In this document: positions 36,921 through 46,345 of the stretch, piece after piece
Position numbering within the stretch: the stretch's first letter is position 1
Layout of the letters: every line of letters starts with the position of its first letter
NCBI RefSeq assembly: GCF_001047375.1
Contig: NZ_LFVU01000028.1
Coordinates: forward strand, 310,001 to 374,000
Direction: 5' to 3'
Origin: Clostridium cylindrosporum DSM 605
GTDB lineage: Bacteria > Bacillota > Clostridia > Clostridiales > Caloramatoraceae
DNA: 64,000 nt
Translations under genes and position numbers: made by a program
Notes under the pieces: model-generated
Database searches by the model: none
Told to the model about the DNA's origin: nothing
Seen by the model: only the letters and a program-made list of their open reading frames with translations

Positions 36921-38279
36921 ATGAAAAAGCTGCTTATAAAAAATATCCAAAACTTAGTGACTTGCGATTCAAAGGACGCTGTTTTAAAAAATGTTAACCT
37001 TTACGCTGAAGATGGAGTTATAAAGTATATTGGTACTGATACATTTGAAGCTGACGAAGTAATTAATGGACAAGATATGATTGTATATCCTGGTCTAATT
37101 AATACACATCACCATTTATATCAAACCTTCACTAGAAACTTACCAGAGGTTCAAAATATGGAGTTATTTGATTGGCTTATAACTTTATATGAAATATGGA
37201 AGGGCATAAATCCAGATATTATAAGATATAGCTCATTAGTAGGTATGGGAGAACTAGCTAAAAGTGGATGTACTACATGCTTCGATCATCACTATGTATT
37301 CCCTAAAAATGAAAGTGATCAATTTATCGATGTACAGTTTTCAGCTGCCACTGATCTTGGAATCAGAATGCATGCCTCTAGAGGTAGTATGGACCTTAGT
37401 AAAAAGGATGGGGGACTTCCACCTGATTCTGTTGTCCAAACAATTGATAAAATTCTTTATGACTCTGAAAGACTTGTTAAGAAATACCATGATAATAGCG
37501 AATTTTCAATGAGACAAATTGCACTTGCACCTTGCTCTCCTTTTAGTGTTACAGGGGATTTAATGAAAGAATCTGCAATACTTGCAAGAAAATTAGGAGT
37601 TAGACTTCACACTCACCTTGCAGAAACTCTAGATGAAGAAAACTTTACTTTAGAAAAATTCAAAATGAGACCACTTGAATATATGGAAAGTCTTGGCTGG
37701 ATAGGTAAAGATGTATGGTATGCCCATGGAATTCACTTTAATGATGAAGAATTAAAAATACTTGCTAAAACTAAAACTGGTGTTGCCCACTGCCCTATTT
37801 CTAACATGAAACTTTCCTCTGGTATAGCTAGAATACCTGAAATGTTAGAATATGACGTACCTGTTGGACTAGCTGTTGATGGAAGTGCTAGTAATGATGG
37901 TTCTAATCTTCTTGAAGAATTAAGAGTTGCATATTTACTTCATAGACTAAATGCTAGTAATCAAGCACCTACTGGATATGATATTTTAAAGATAGCTACT
38001 AAAGGAAGCGCTAGAATTCTTGGTAGAAATGATATTGGTGAACTTTCTGTAGGCAAGGCTGCGGACCTTTTTATGATAAACATTAATAGACTTGAACTTG
38101 TTGGAACTCAATTCGACCCTAAATCACTACTTGGAACTGTTGGAATAAAGGGTCCTGTTGATTACACAGTTGTTGCTGGAAAAATAGTTGTGAAAGAAGG
38201 TAAATTAGTTACTATTGATGAAGAAAAAGTTGCAAGTGAAGCCAATAACCTTGTAGAAAAATTAATTAAAAATAGATAA
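36921..38279 (+). CDS. Amidohydrolase, 8-oxoguanine deaminase-like (TrzA/ATZ group)
   Basis: A protein of 452 residues of the amidohydrolase superfamily. Metal and substrate ligands are visible: NTHHHLYQTFTRNLPEVQN, CFDHHYVFP, LHTHLAETLDEE, YAHGIHFNDEE and DGSASNDGSNLLEELR. QTFTRN after HHH, and the HAS segment, match proteins shown to deaminate 8-oxoguanine to urate; hydroxyatrazine and guanine hydrolases are close relatives, so the substrate is not certain. It is cytoplasmic and the last gene of the GntR operon. Confidence 0.85.
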   Translation: MKKLLIKNIQNLVTCDSKDAVLKNVNLYAEDGVIKYIGTDTFEADEVINGQDMIVYPGLINTHHHLYQTFTRNLPEVQNMELFDWLITLYEIWKGINPDIIRYSSLVGMGELAKSGCTTCFDHHYVFPKNESDQFIDVQFSAATDLGIRMHASRGSMDLSKKDGGLPPDSVVQTIDKILYDSERLVKKYHDNSEFSMRQIALAPCSPFSVTGDLMKESAILARKLGVRLHTHLAETLDEENFTLEKFKMRPLEYMESLGWIGKDVWYAHGIHFNDEELKILAKTKTGVAHCPISNMKLSSGIARIPEMLEYDVPVGLAVDGSASNDGSNLLEELRVAYLLHRLNASNQAPTGYDILKIATKGSARILGRNDIGELSVGKAADLFMININRLELVGTQFDPKSLLGTVGIKGPVDYTVVAGKIVVKEGKLVTIDEEKVASEANNLVEKLIKNR

Positions 38280-38286
38280 ACAATAA

Positions 38287-38323
38287 AAAGCTAAGATGTA
38301 TTAAAAAATACATCTTAGCTTTC
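38287..38323. terminator. Terminator shared by two convergent genes
   Basis: AAAGCTAAGATGTATT pairs perfectly with AATACATCTTAGCTTT, flanked by A and T tracts. It overlaps the stop codon of the minus-strand gene. Confidence 0.85.
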
Positions 38324-38827
38324 TTCTTCTACGACTTCTCCATCATTTCCACTTAACCTAAGGGCTGCACCTGCAAATGCACCTATAATCCCAATGCCTG
38401 TTCCACCACGTTCTTTAAGATATATACCACTTCTTAGGGCTAGTGAAAATAGTTCTGTCTTTGTTACTACTTGACTTTTAACCTTTAGTCCATATTCTAT
38501 TATTTCATCCTTATTTATTAACTTATCCTCCATAATTACGCATATACCAGGATTTGAATACTCTGATGCATTTTCCTTTATTATGTCCTCTGCATCCTTT
38601 ATAACATCCATGTAGTTATCTTCTATAACATCTGCCTTTATACATGTTGAAGTATTAGATGAATCGTATGTAATGGACTTATTAACAAAAAGCTTATGTC
38701 TTGTTATTTCCTCAGATGTTCCATACTTATTATACATAATATTTTTTACTATATATCTTGCAATTTTTTCTGTAATACTTTTATTAGATGAATTTTTTAT
38801 ATCGTCAATACATAGTAGAATCTTCAT
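38315..38827 (-). CDS. TiaS-like domain protein of unknown function
   Basis: A protein of 170 residues. The start MKILLCIDDIKNSSNKSITEKIAR and the end GTGIGIIGAFAGAALRLSGNDG resemble the first domain of archaeal tRNA(Ile2) agmatinylcytidine synthetase (TiaS), where IDDTD and SGNDG-type segments occur. The IDD aspartates are kept but the following TD is not, and the catalytic OB and zinc domains of TiaS are absent, so the archaeal reaction is not expected. The ATG at 38827 follows AGGAGG. Monocistronic. The relationship is tentative. Confidence 0.55.
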   Translation of the reverse strand: MKILLCIDDIKNSSNKSITEKIARYIVKNIMYNKYGTSEEITRHKLFVNKSITYDSSNTSTCIKADVIEDNYMDVIKDAEDIIKENASEYSNPGICVIMEDKLINKDEIIEYGLKVKSQVVTKTELFSLALRSGIYLKERGGTGIGIIGAFAGAALRLSGNDGEVVEEES

Positions 38828-38940
38828 TTTAATTCCTCCTAAATATTTATATTCAAATAACATTTTACCCTATTCACCCTAATCTTTCATTATAAATTTT
38901 TATATAATAGCCATTAAAAATGTTTTTTCATATAATAGGG

Positions 38941-38975
38941 TGGCCCCTGTAGCATTTCTTGCTACAGGGGCCTTT
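38941..38975. terminator. GC-rich hairpin downstream of carB
   Basis: GGCCCCTGTAGCA pairs perfectly with TGCTACAGGGGCC around a short loop. The T tract after it is weak on both strands; by position it ends the carAB transcript. Confidence 0.7.
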
Positions 38976-39009
38976 GAATATTGTTATATAAAGTAATAGT
39001 TACCTTTAA

Positions 39010-42000
39010 TTATAGACTTAAGTAGTCTTTCATTGTGTTGTATGTTATTTCATTATTTGAAGCTTCGATTGCCTTAATAAATGCCTTTGCAGTATCTATA
39101 GAAGTAAATACTGGCACCTTAAATTCAGCAGCCTTTCTTCTTATCTTAAATCCTTCCTTCGCATTGTTGTTACCTTGCGTTGGAGTGTTTATGATAATAT
39201 CTATTTCTTCATTTGATATACTCTTCATAAATCCATCAAAGTCTACTACTTGACAGTCAATTCCATTTTCCTTTAGTACGCTTCCTGTTCCTTCAGATGA
39301 AATAACCTTGAAGCCTTTATTTACATATGATTTAATTACATCTATACCTTCAGTTTTATCTACGTTTCTTAGTGATACGTATACAGTTCCTTCCTTAGGT
39401 ATCTTGATTCCTGATCCTATGAAGCCCTTAAGTAGTGCCATATCAAGATCTGTATCAAGTCCTAGCACTTCTCCTGTTGACTTCATTTCTGGTCCTAGGA
39501 ATGTATCAACATCTGATAACTTTTCTGTTGAGAATACCGGAACCTTAACTGCATAGAAATTCTTATGTGGAAGAGTTCCTGTACCATACTCTGATTCAGT
39601 TAACTTCTTTCCAAGCATTGCGTTTAGTGCAAGCTTAACCATTGGAACTCCTGTTACCTTACTTAGTATTGGAACTGTTCTTGATGCTCTTGGATTAACT
39701 TCTATTACATATATATCCTTACCATCAAACACATACTGAATATTTACAAGACCTATTACATTTAGTCCCTTTGCAATCTTTTCAGTACTTTCAACAAGCT
39801 TTTTAACAACTTCATCTGATAGAGTTATTGGTGGATAAACTGTAATACTATCACCAGAGTGTATACCTGTTCTTTCAATGTGCTCCATTATACCAGGTAT
39901 TAGTATATTTTCTCCATCACATATAGCATCTACTTCGATTTCTGTTCCTTGAATATACTTATCTACTATTAATTCATGCTCTGTTAGGATATTTGCAATT
40001 TCACTTAAGTATCCATCAAGTTCTTCACCTGAGTGAATAACTCTCATTGCACGCCCACCTATTACGTATGAAGGTCTAACAACTACTGGATATCCAATTT
40101 TTTCAGCGATTTCTGCTACCTTATCAGCATTATCTACTGCTATTCCATTTGGAACTGCTATATTAATTTCCTCTAAGAAGTTTCTAAATCTATCTCTATC
40201 CTCAGCCATATCTATTGAATCAACTGAAGTTCCAAGTATCTTAACTCCTGCATCTTCAAGCTTAGAAGCTAGGTTAATTGATGTTTGTCCTCCGAACTGT
40301 ACAATAACACCTTCTGGCTTTTCTTTTCTAACGATGTTAAGGACTTCATCTATAAATAGTGTTTCGAAGTATAGCTTATCAGCTGTGTCAAAGTCTGTAC
40401 TTACTGTTTCTGGATTGTTGTTAATGATGATTGATTCATATCCTGCATCCTTAATAGCCCATACTCCATGTACACAGCAGTAGTCAAATTCTACCCCTTG
40501 ACCTATCTTAATAGGACCTGATCCTATAACTATTATCTTCTTCTTATCAGTTATAACATTTTCGTCTTCTTTTTCATAACATGAGTAGTAGTATGGAGTT
40601 TTAGCTTCAAATTCATTTGCACATGTATCAACCATTTTGTATACTGGGTAAATTCCATGTTCATCACGAATTGCCTTTAATTCTTCCTTGCTACTTCCTG
40701 TTAGAGCCACTATTTCATCATCTGAGAATCCCATTCTTTCAGCTTCAGCAATAATGTCCTTATCTTTCTTTCCTTCGATTAGCTTATTTTCAAGTTCTAC
40801 TATATTCTTGATTCCGTTTATGAACCATTTATCTATCTTAGTTATTTGGAATATTTCATCTATGCTTACGCCAAGTCTTAATCCTTGTGCTATTGCAAAT
40901 ATTCTTTCATCATCACAAAGCTTAATCTTTTCAATTACTTCTTCTTTATTAAGCTTTATTATTGCTGGGTTTCTAAGTCCAGTAAATTTTACATCTAGGC
41001 ATGATATTGACTTTAGAAGTGCTGACTCGAAAGTTCTATCCATAGCCATAACTTCACCAGTTGCCTTCATTTGAGTTCCAAGTGTTCTCTTTGCATATGC
41101 AAACTTTTCAAATGGCCACTTTGGAATCTTTAGAACTATATAGTCAAGTGTTGGTTCAGCAAATGCACTTGAAGTTTCAGTTACATAGTTTTTAAGTTCA
41201 TCAAGACTATATCCTATAGCTATTTTAGCTGCAATCTTAGCGATTGGGTATCCAGCTGCTTTTGATGCTAGTGCGCTTGAACGACTAACTCTTGGGTTAA
41301 CTTCTATTACAATATAGTTGTGACTTTCAGGATCTAATGCAAACTGTACGTTACATCCACCTTGTACATCTAGTGCTCTTACTATCTTAATAGCTGAGTT
41401 TCTAAGCATTTGGTGTTCCATTTTTGTCATTGTTTGACATGGTGCAATAACTATACTATCTCCAGTATGAACTCCAACTGGGTCGATGTTTTCCATGTTA
41501 CAAACAACCATACAGTTATCCTTTGAGTCTCTGATTATTTCGTACTCAATTTCCTTCCATCCTGCAACACTTCTTTCAAGAAGTACTTGGTGTATTGGGC
41601 TTAGTGATAGACCTCTTTCACAGATTTCTTCAAGCTGTTCCATAGTCTCAGCTATACCACCACCTGTTCCTCCAAGTGTGTATGCAGGTCTTACAATTAG
41701 TGGAAGTCCAGCTTCTTCTCCAAACGCTAGACACTCTTCTAATGAGTTAGCTATAGTACTTACTGGAATTGGTTCACCAATTTCAATCATAAGGTCCTTA
41801 AATGCTTCTCTATCTTCCGCCTTCTTTATTGTTTCACTGTTTACTCCAAGAAGTTCAACATTGTACTTGTCTAGTATTCCTTCTTCCTTTAGCTTCATTG
41901 CAAGGTTAAGACCTGTTTGCCCACCAAATCCTGCACAAACTCCTTCTGGTCTTTCCTTAGCTATAATCTTTTCAACTGATTCAACATTTAGAGGTTCAAT

Positions 42001-42189
42001 ATAAACCTTATCAGCAATGTGTTCATCAGTCATTATTGTTGCAGGGTTTGAGTTAACAAGAACTATTTCTATTCCTTCTTCTTTAAGTGACTTACAAGCC
42101 TGTGTTCCAGAATAATCAAATTCTGCTGCTTGCCCTATAATTATTGGACCTGATCCTAATATCATTAACTTCTTATAATTCTTTTTCAT
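39010..42189 (-). CDS. carB: Carbamoyl-phosphate synthase large chain
   Basis: It makes carbamoyl phosphate from bicarbonate, two ATP and ammonia, for pyrimidines and arginine. A protein of 1059 residues, full length. Two ATP-grasp halves are clear (LGGTGGGIAE and CNVQFALDPES in the first; PVVVRPSYVIGGRAM and EVNPRASRTVP in the second), and a C-terminal MGS-like allosteric domain (about 935-1059; GTVYVSLRNVDK, IDIIINTPTQGNN). No key residue loss was noticed. It starts 5 nt after carA. Because the CarA glutaminase looks inactive, this subunit probably uses free ammonia. Confidence 0.97.
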   Translation of the reverse strand: MKKNYKKLMILGSGPIIIGQAAEFDYSGTQACKSLKEEGIEIVLVNSNPATIMTDEHIADKVYIEPLNVESVEKIIAKERPEGVCAGFGGQTGLNLAMKLKEEGILDKYNVELLGVNSETIKKAEDREAFKDLMIEIGEPIPVSTIANSLEECLAFGEEAGLPLIVRPAYTLGGTGGGIAETMEQLEEICERGLSLSPIHQVLLERSVAGWKEIEYEIIRDSKDNCMVVCNMENIDPVGVHTGDSIVIAPCQTMTKMEHQMLRNSAIKIVRALDVQGGCNVQFALDPESHNYIVIEVNPRVSRSSALASKAAGYPIAKIAAKIAIGYSLDELKNYVTETSSAFAEPTLDYIVLKIPKWPFEKFAYAKRTLGTQMKATGEVMAMDRTFESALLKSISCLDVKFTGLRNPAIIKLNKEEVIEKIKLCDDERIFAIAQGLRLGVSIDEIFQITKIDKWFINGIKNIVELENKLIEGKKDKDIIAEAERMGFSDDEIVALTGSSKEELKAIRDEHGIYPVYKMVDTCANEFEAKTPYYYSCYEKEDENVITDKKKIIVIGSGPIKIGQGVEFDYCCVHGVWAIKDAGYESIIINNNPETVSTDFDTADKLYFETLFIDEVLNIVRKEKPEGVIVQFGGQTSINLASKLEDAGVKILGTSVDSIDMAEDRDRFRNFLEEINIAVPNGIAVDNADKVAEIAEKIGYPVVVRPSYVIGGRAMRVIHSGEELDGYLSEIANILTEHELIVDKYIQGTEIEVDAICDGENILIPGIMEHIERTGIHSGDSITVYPPITLSDEVVKKLVESTEKIAKGLNVIGLVNIQYVFDGKDIYVIEVNPRASRTVPILSKVTGVPMVKLALNAMLGKKLTESEYGTGTLPHKNFYAVKVPVFSTEKLSDVDTFLGPEMKSTGEVLGLDTDLDMALLKGFIGSGIKIPKEGTVYVSLRNVDKTEGIDVIKSYVNKGFKVISSEGTGSVLKENGIDCQVVDFDGFMKSISNEEIDIIINTPTQGNNNAKEGFKIRRKAAEFKVPVFTSIDTAKAFIKAIEASNNEITYNTMKDYLSL

Positions 42190-42194
42190 AAAGC

Positions 42195-43268
42195 CTAACC
42201 CTCCACACTCATAAGATTAATAAATTTGTTTAGTAGGTAATCTGTATCTGATGGACCTGGTTCTCCTTCAGGAATAAATTGCACTGCAAATACTGGTTTT
42301 GTAGCGTTTTTAATTCCTTCTACTGTTCCATCATTTAGGTTGATGTGTGTAACTTCAATTTCTGTTTCTTTTATGCTGTTTTCATCTACTGCATATGCGT
42401 GTGATTGTGATGTTATAAAACACTTTCCAGCATCTACATCACGAACTCCGTGGTTTGACCCTCTGTGTCCATAACTTAATTTATATGTTTTAGCACCTTG
42501 CGCTAGTGCTACAATATTACATCCTAAACTTACTCCAAATACTGGCTTTCCAGCTTCAATAAATTTCTTAGTAAGTTCTATTACTTCAACTGCTTCCTCA
42601 GGGTTTCCTGGGCCATCAGTTAGGAATATTCCTTGTGGGTTAACGCTCATAATTTCATCAAAACTTGCACCGTATGGGAATACTGTAACTTTACATCCTT
42701 TTTGGTTAAGAGCCTTAAGAACGCTTCCCTTTGTTCCAAGGTCAATTGCTGCTACGTGGCATCCGCTTCCTTCTACTGTATAAACCTTATCAGTTCCAAG
42801 TTTTTTCATGCTATCTACTGCTGGAGTATACTCATCCATTAGCTTCATAGCTTCTTCCTTTGATATATCTTCAGTTGTTATAACACACTTTTGTGTTCCA
42901 TTTTCTCTGATTATTCTAGTTATGCTTCTTGTATCTATATCTTCAACAACTACTACTTTATTTTCTGAAAGCATGTTGTTAAGTTCTTCAATACCCATGA
43001 AATTTGAAGGTACTCTACAAATAGTCTTAACTATTAGACCCTTAACATAAACTCCCTTTGACTCATTGAATTCTGAGTTTACACCATAGTTTCCTATTAG
43101 AGGATATGTCATTGTTATAATTTGTCCTGCTGCTGATGGATCTGTGATTATTTCTTGATATCCTGCCATTGAAGTATTAAATACTATTTCTCCAACACTT
43201 GTTCCTTTATGACCAAGACCTTTTCCTTCGAATACGCTACCGTCTTGTAGATATATAATACCCTTCAT
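42195..43268 (-). CDS. carA: Carbamoyl-phosphate synthase small chain with degenerate glutaminase site
   Basis: A protein of 357 residues with the two CarA domains: the N-terminal one (LQDGSVFEGKGLG, FNTSMAGYQEIITDPS) and a class I glutamine amidotransferase fold. The fold is intact (TDGPGNPEEA, YGHRGSNHGV, TSQSHAYAVD) but the active site is not. The nucleophile motif normally reads G-(I/V)-C-L-G-H-Q; here it is GVSLGCN, with S247 for Cys, C250 for His and N251 for Gln. The HPE motif is IPE (I332 for the catalytic His). Vertebrate ammonia-dependent CPS I has a similar Cys-to-Ser change. It should be unable to hydrolyse glutamine while still supporting CarB. The ATG follows AGAGGTG. Confidence 0.95.
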   Translation of the reverse strand: MKGIIYLQDGSVFEGKGLGHKGTSVGEIVFNTSMAGYQEIITDPSAAGQIITMTYPLIGNYGVNSEFNESKGVYVKGLIVKTICRVPSNFMGIEELNNMLSENKVVVVEDIDTRSITRIIRENGTQKCVITTEDISKEEAMKLMDEYTPAVDSMKKLGTDKVYTVEGSGCHVAAIDLGTKGSVLKALNQKGCKVTVFPYGASFDEIMSVNPQGIFLTDGPGNPEEAVEVIELTKKFIEAGKPVFGVSLGCNIVALAQGAKTYKLSYGHRGSNHGVRDVDAGKCFITSQSHAYAVDENSIKETEIEVTHINLNDGTVEGIKNATKPVFAVQFIPEGEPGPSDTDYLLNKFINLMSVEG

Positions 43269-43429
43269 TAAATCTCACCTCTTATATTTATTGTAATCTT
43301 TCTTTATTTTTCGTTCTTATTGTAAGTAATTATACATTATGACTTATAACTATGCAAGAGATGTTTTTTGATTTTTTTCATTTTTTCCAAGGATATTCCC
43401 CCTTTGCTAGTTTTAAACTAGTACCTAGC

Positions 43430-43463
43430 AAAAAAACCTCTTTGCCAACTGACAAAGAGGTTA
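43430..43463 (-). terminator. Attenuator terminator of carAB
   Basis: On the minus strand AACCTCTTTG pairs with CAAAGAGGTT, followed by seven T. Its 5' arm (CTTTGTCAG, 43458-43450) can instead pair with CTGACAAAG in the PyrR site, which makes it a conditional terminator. Confidence 0.9.
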
Positions 43464-43560
43464 CACTCCACCTTATATCTAGAGATAGACCCACCACCCC
43501 TAGAGTATAGATTTTATTACTTTGTCAGCCTCTCTGGACTGAATTAAAAGCACTAGTTTT
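43464..43560 (-). promoter_or_regulatory. PyrR-binding leader of carAB
   Basis: On the minus strand AGTCCAGAGAGGCTGACAAA (43540-43521) contains the TCCAGAGAGGCT loop known to be bound by PyrR, closed by a TCAG/CTGA stem. CTGACAAAG (43528-43520) is complementary over nine bases to the terminator arm. When PyrR with UMP holds this hairpin, the terminator can form; otherwise the antiterminator wins. This is the B. subtilis pyr mechanism. pyrR itself is outside the window. Confidence 0.9.
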
Positions 43561-43764
43561 TAATTTTTCTATCGTTATGTTACCACATTTATCTTGGTAA
43601 TTCAACAAAATTATTTTATATCTTGATATATTTTTATAATATTAAATATGAATAATATTTAGTATTATCCTATATAATAATCTCTATATTAAATTATCAT
43701 TCTAATAAGTTATTAAACATTATAATATTAGTGTTATAAATATTCATTTATAAACATCAATTTC

Positions 43765-44340
43765 CTATTTACCAATTAATACATATTTATATGTAGCTAT
43801 TATTTCTCTAAGTATTCCCTTCAATTCTATGAATATATGGTCACTAAGTATAAATCCTTTGTAACTTGCATTTATATTAAACTTACTTGCTATACTTGCT
43901 GCTCTTCTTAAATGATATCCGTTAGATACTACAACTAGGCTCTTGATATTAGATTTCCCCATTAACACTTTACTATACTTAAAATTTTCATATGTAGAGG
44001 TAGATTTATCTTCTAAAATTAGATTATTAGAATCCACACCCTTTTTTATAAAAAACCTTCTCATAGCTTCAGCTTCACTAATATCTTCCCCTTTACCTTT
44101 TCCTCCAGATAATATTATCTTTTCACCATATCCATTATTATAGAGCGCAAGCGCTGTCTCCATTCGTCTCTCAAGTGACAGTGATGGCTCCTCTCCCTTT
44201 ACTCTACAGCCAAGTACCATAATTGCATCGCTTTTCTTTACTTCCTTATTTGCAAATGAATATATTTGATATCCTGTATACATCATTAATATTGAAAATA
44301 AACATAATAAAACAATAAAAACCTTTACTACTTTTTTCAT
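43765..44340 (-). CDS. YdcF/SanA-family membrane protein (DUF218)
   Basis: A protein of 191 residues. One N-terminal membrane helix (VFIVLLCLFSILMMYTGYQIY) is followed by a DUF218 domain facing outside: DAIMVLGCRVKGEEPSLSLERR, GYGEKIILSGGKG, EDISEAEAMRRFF, STSTYENF and VVVSNGYHLRRAA. E. coli SanA/YdcF relatives affect envelope permeability; the biochemical activity is not settled. It is monocistronic between the carAB leader and brnQ. Confidence 0.88.
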   Translation of the reverse strand: MKKVVKVFIVLLCLFSILMMYTGYQIYSFANKEVKKSDAIMVLGCRVKGEEPSLSLERRMETALALYNNGYGEKIILSGGKGKGEDISEAEAMRRFFIKKGVDSNNLILEDKSTSTYENFKYSKVLMGKSNIKSLVVVSNGYHLRRAASIASKFNINASYKGFILSDHIFIELKGILREIIATYKYVLIGK

Positions 44341-44404
44341 AATTATCTCCTTATATTACTTATAAAACAAATTATACCACATTAAATTTACTTTATAAGT
44401 AATA

Positions 44405-44431
44405 TAGCCACTCTTTTTACAGAGTGGCTAA
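44405..44431 (-). terminator. Hairpin after brnQ
   Basis: TAGCCACTCT pairs with AGAGTGGCTA around TTTTTAC, right after the brnQ stop. The minus-strand T tract is weak. Confidence 0.6.
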
Positions 44432-44435
44432 AAAA

Positions 44436-45731
44436 CTATGCTTGTTTCTTATTATACTTAAATAGAAGTCCAATTAACATACCAACTATACTTGGAATAA
44501 TCCATCCAAGACCAAAACCTGCTAATGGAATCTTTGAAATCATAGTATTAACAGATTCAATTGGTAATTTTGCTATAGTTAAAGCATCAAATAAACTAAC
44601 CACAAATGCACCTATAACAGCGCCTTTGTATACGTTTTTATTTCTAATGAATTTATCAAATACAGTTAATACCATAAGTACAGCAGCTACTGGATAAAGT
44701 AGTACAAGTACAGGTACTGAAATCTTAACTATAGTGCTTACACCAACTACAGACATAACACAACTGAATACAGAAACTATTATAACCATAGCTTTGTAAC
44801 TTACTTTTCCCTTAGTAAGGTTACTAAAGTATTCTCCACATGTAGCTGTTAATCCAACTGCTGTTGTTAAGCAAGCTAAAGCAACTGCTACTGAAAGAAC
44901 TGACTGTCCAGTTGTTCCAAGTAGAGACCTAGCTATATTTATTGTTAAAGCAGTTTGGTCCATACCCGCTTTATATACGCCACTAGTTGTAGCACCTATA
45001 TATGTTAATCCACCGTAAACGATTATAAAACCAATAGAAGAAACGATACCAGCTTTAATAGTTAAGCTAACTTGACTCTTAATATCTGAATATCCTTTAT
45101 CTACAAAGTACTTTATTACGATACCTGCAAATACTAGAGATGCAAGTGCGTCCATTGTATTATAACCTTCTATAAAACCTTTTCCAAATGATCCTGTAAC
45201 ACCTGTATTAATAGGTGTTCCAATTGGTGTTATAATACCCTTTACTATAATAACAAGTAGTGCGATTAATAAAAATGGTGTTAGTATCTTACCAACCTTA
45301 TCTACAACAGTAGTAGGATTTATAGTAAAGTATACAGTTATTAAAAAGAAAATAATTGAACAAATAGTAATCATTAAAGTTGAACTTGTTCCAACGAATG
45401 GTTTAATCCCAACTTCAAATGTAGTAGCAGCAGTTCTTGGAATAGCAAATAGTGGTCCTATTGCAAGTAAAATCGCTATAGCAAACACCTTACTAAATCC
45501 TTTACTTACCTTATCTCCTACATCTCTAACTGATCCTCCTGCCTTAGAAGCAGCTATAATTCCTAGTAGTGGTAGTCCTATACCTGTAATTATAAATCCA
45601 ATCATGCCTGGTAACCAAGCGTCCCCTACTGAAAGCCCTAGTGAAGGTGGAAATATTAGATTTCCTGCTCCAAAGAACATAGCAAATAGAGCAAACCCAA
45701 CAATAATTATGTCTTTAAATGACTTATTCAT
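44436..45731 (-). CDS. brnQ: Branched-chain amino acid carrier BrnQ
   Basis: A cation-coupled importer of leucine, isoleucine and valine in the cytoplasmic membrane. A protein of 431 residues with about twelve helices. The start DIIIVGFALFAMFFGAGNLI and PPSLGLSVGDAWLPGMIGFI are the LIVCS family signature. The ATG follows AAAGGGG. Upstream, AATTATTAGAAATT is a weak match to a CodY box; no T-box was found. Monocistronic. Confidence 0.95.
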   Translation of the reverse strand: MNKSFKDIIIVGFALFAMFFGAGNLIFPPSLGLSVGDAWLPGMIGFIITGIGLPLLGIIAASKAGGSVRDVGDKVSKGFSKVFAIAILLAIGPLFAIPRTAATTFEVGIKPFVGTSSTLMITICSIIFFLITVYFTINPTTVVDKVGKILTPFLLIALLVIIVKGIITPIGTPINTGVTGSFGKGFIEGYNTMDALASLVFAGIVIKYFVDKGYSDIKSQVSLTIKAGIVSSIGFIIVYGGLTYIGATTSGVYKAGMDQTALTINIARSLLGTTGQSVLSVAVALACLTTAVGLTATCGEYFSNLTKGKVSYKAMVIIVSVFSCVMSVVGVSTIVKISVPVLVLLYPVAAVLMVLTVFDKFIRNKNVYKGAVIGAFVVSLFDALTIAKLPIESVNTMISKIPLAGFGLGWIIPSIVGMLIGLLFKYNKKQA

Positions 45732-46345
45732 TTTTCTTCCCCTTTCTTAATTTCTAATAATTTGTTTAGATTTTTACAATATGCAACTTAAAAATTAGTT
45801 AAATTATAAGGCCTTAAATAAAAATAACTAACAAAGATACAAAATGCCTTAATCTATAGTTTATATAATTAATACATTTTTATCCTAAACTTCTAAAGCA
45901 CTATATTATCAAAATAATCATGCAATACGTTTTCTTAATTTTACCAAAAACATGATAACATTACCTATTGCAACAAAAAAATTGTTTTTTCATAAAAGTA
46001 TTATCATGTAATGTATATTTTTGTTTAATTTTGCATAGTGTTGATTATAACTATAAAATTATTAAATGTAAACCCTTTTACTTTTTCATTATTATTTTAT
46101 AATCACACATTAACACTTTTCTTAATATTTATCTCTAATAACTAATATATTTTTCGCATTATAACAAAACATAATCCCTTAGCATTATTTTTCATTCGCA
46201 ATACTAAGGGATTATCACTTTTGGGGATAATTATACTGTGGAATTTTATAGGTAATTACTTTCCATTTTTAAACTTATATTTGAATTTTATTACAAAGCA
46301 ATCGTTTTCTTTTAAATTCTCTAGTACATTTATAACATGAATATT
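45732..46345. other. 614-bp AT-rich intergenic region
   Basis: It holds the brnQ promoter side and, at 46171-46215, a hairpin that probably ends uvrA. No T-box, riboswitch or gene is recognised in the rest. Confidence 0.5.
46171..46215 (-). terminator. Probable terminator of uvrBA
   Basis: ATAATCCCTTAG pairs perfectly with CTAAGGGATTAT around a 21-nt loop, followed on the minus strand by GTTTTGTT. It lies about 130 nt after the uvrA stop. Confidence 0.65.

Noticed and set aside
45732-46345. T-box leader upstream of brnQ
   Set aside because: No GGGTGGNACCGCG-type T-box bulge and no specifier-loop structure could be found on the minus strand. The same holds for the region upstream of argG.
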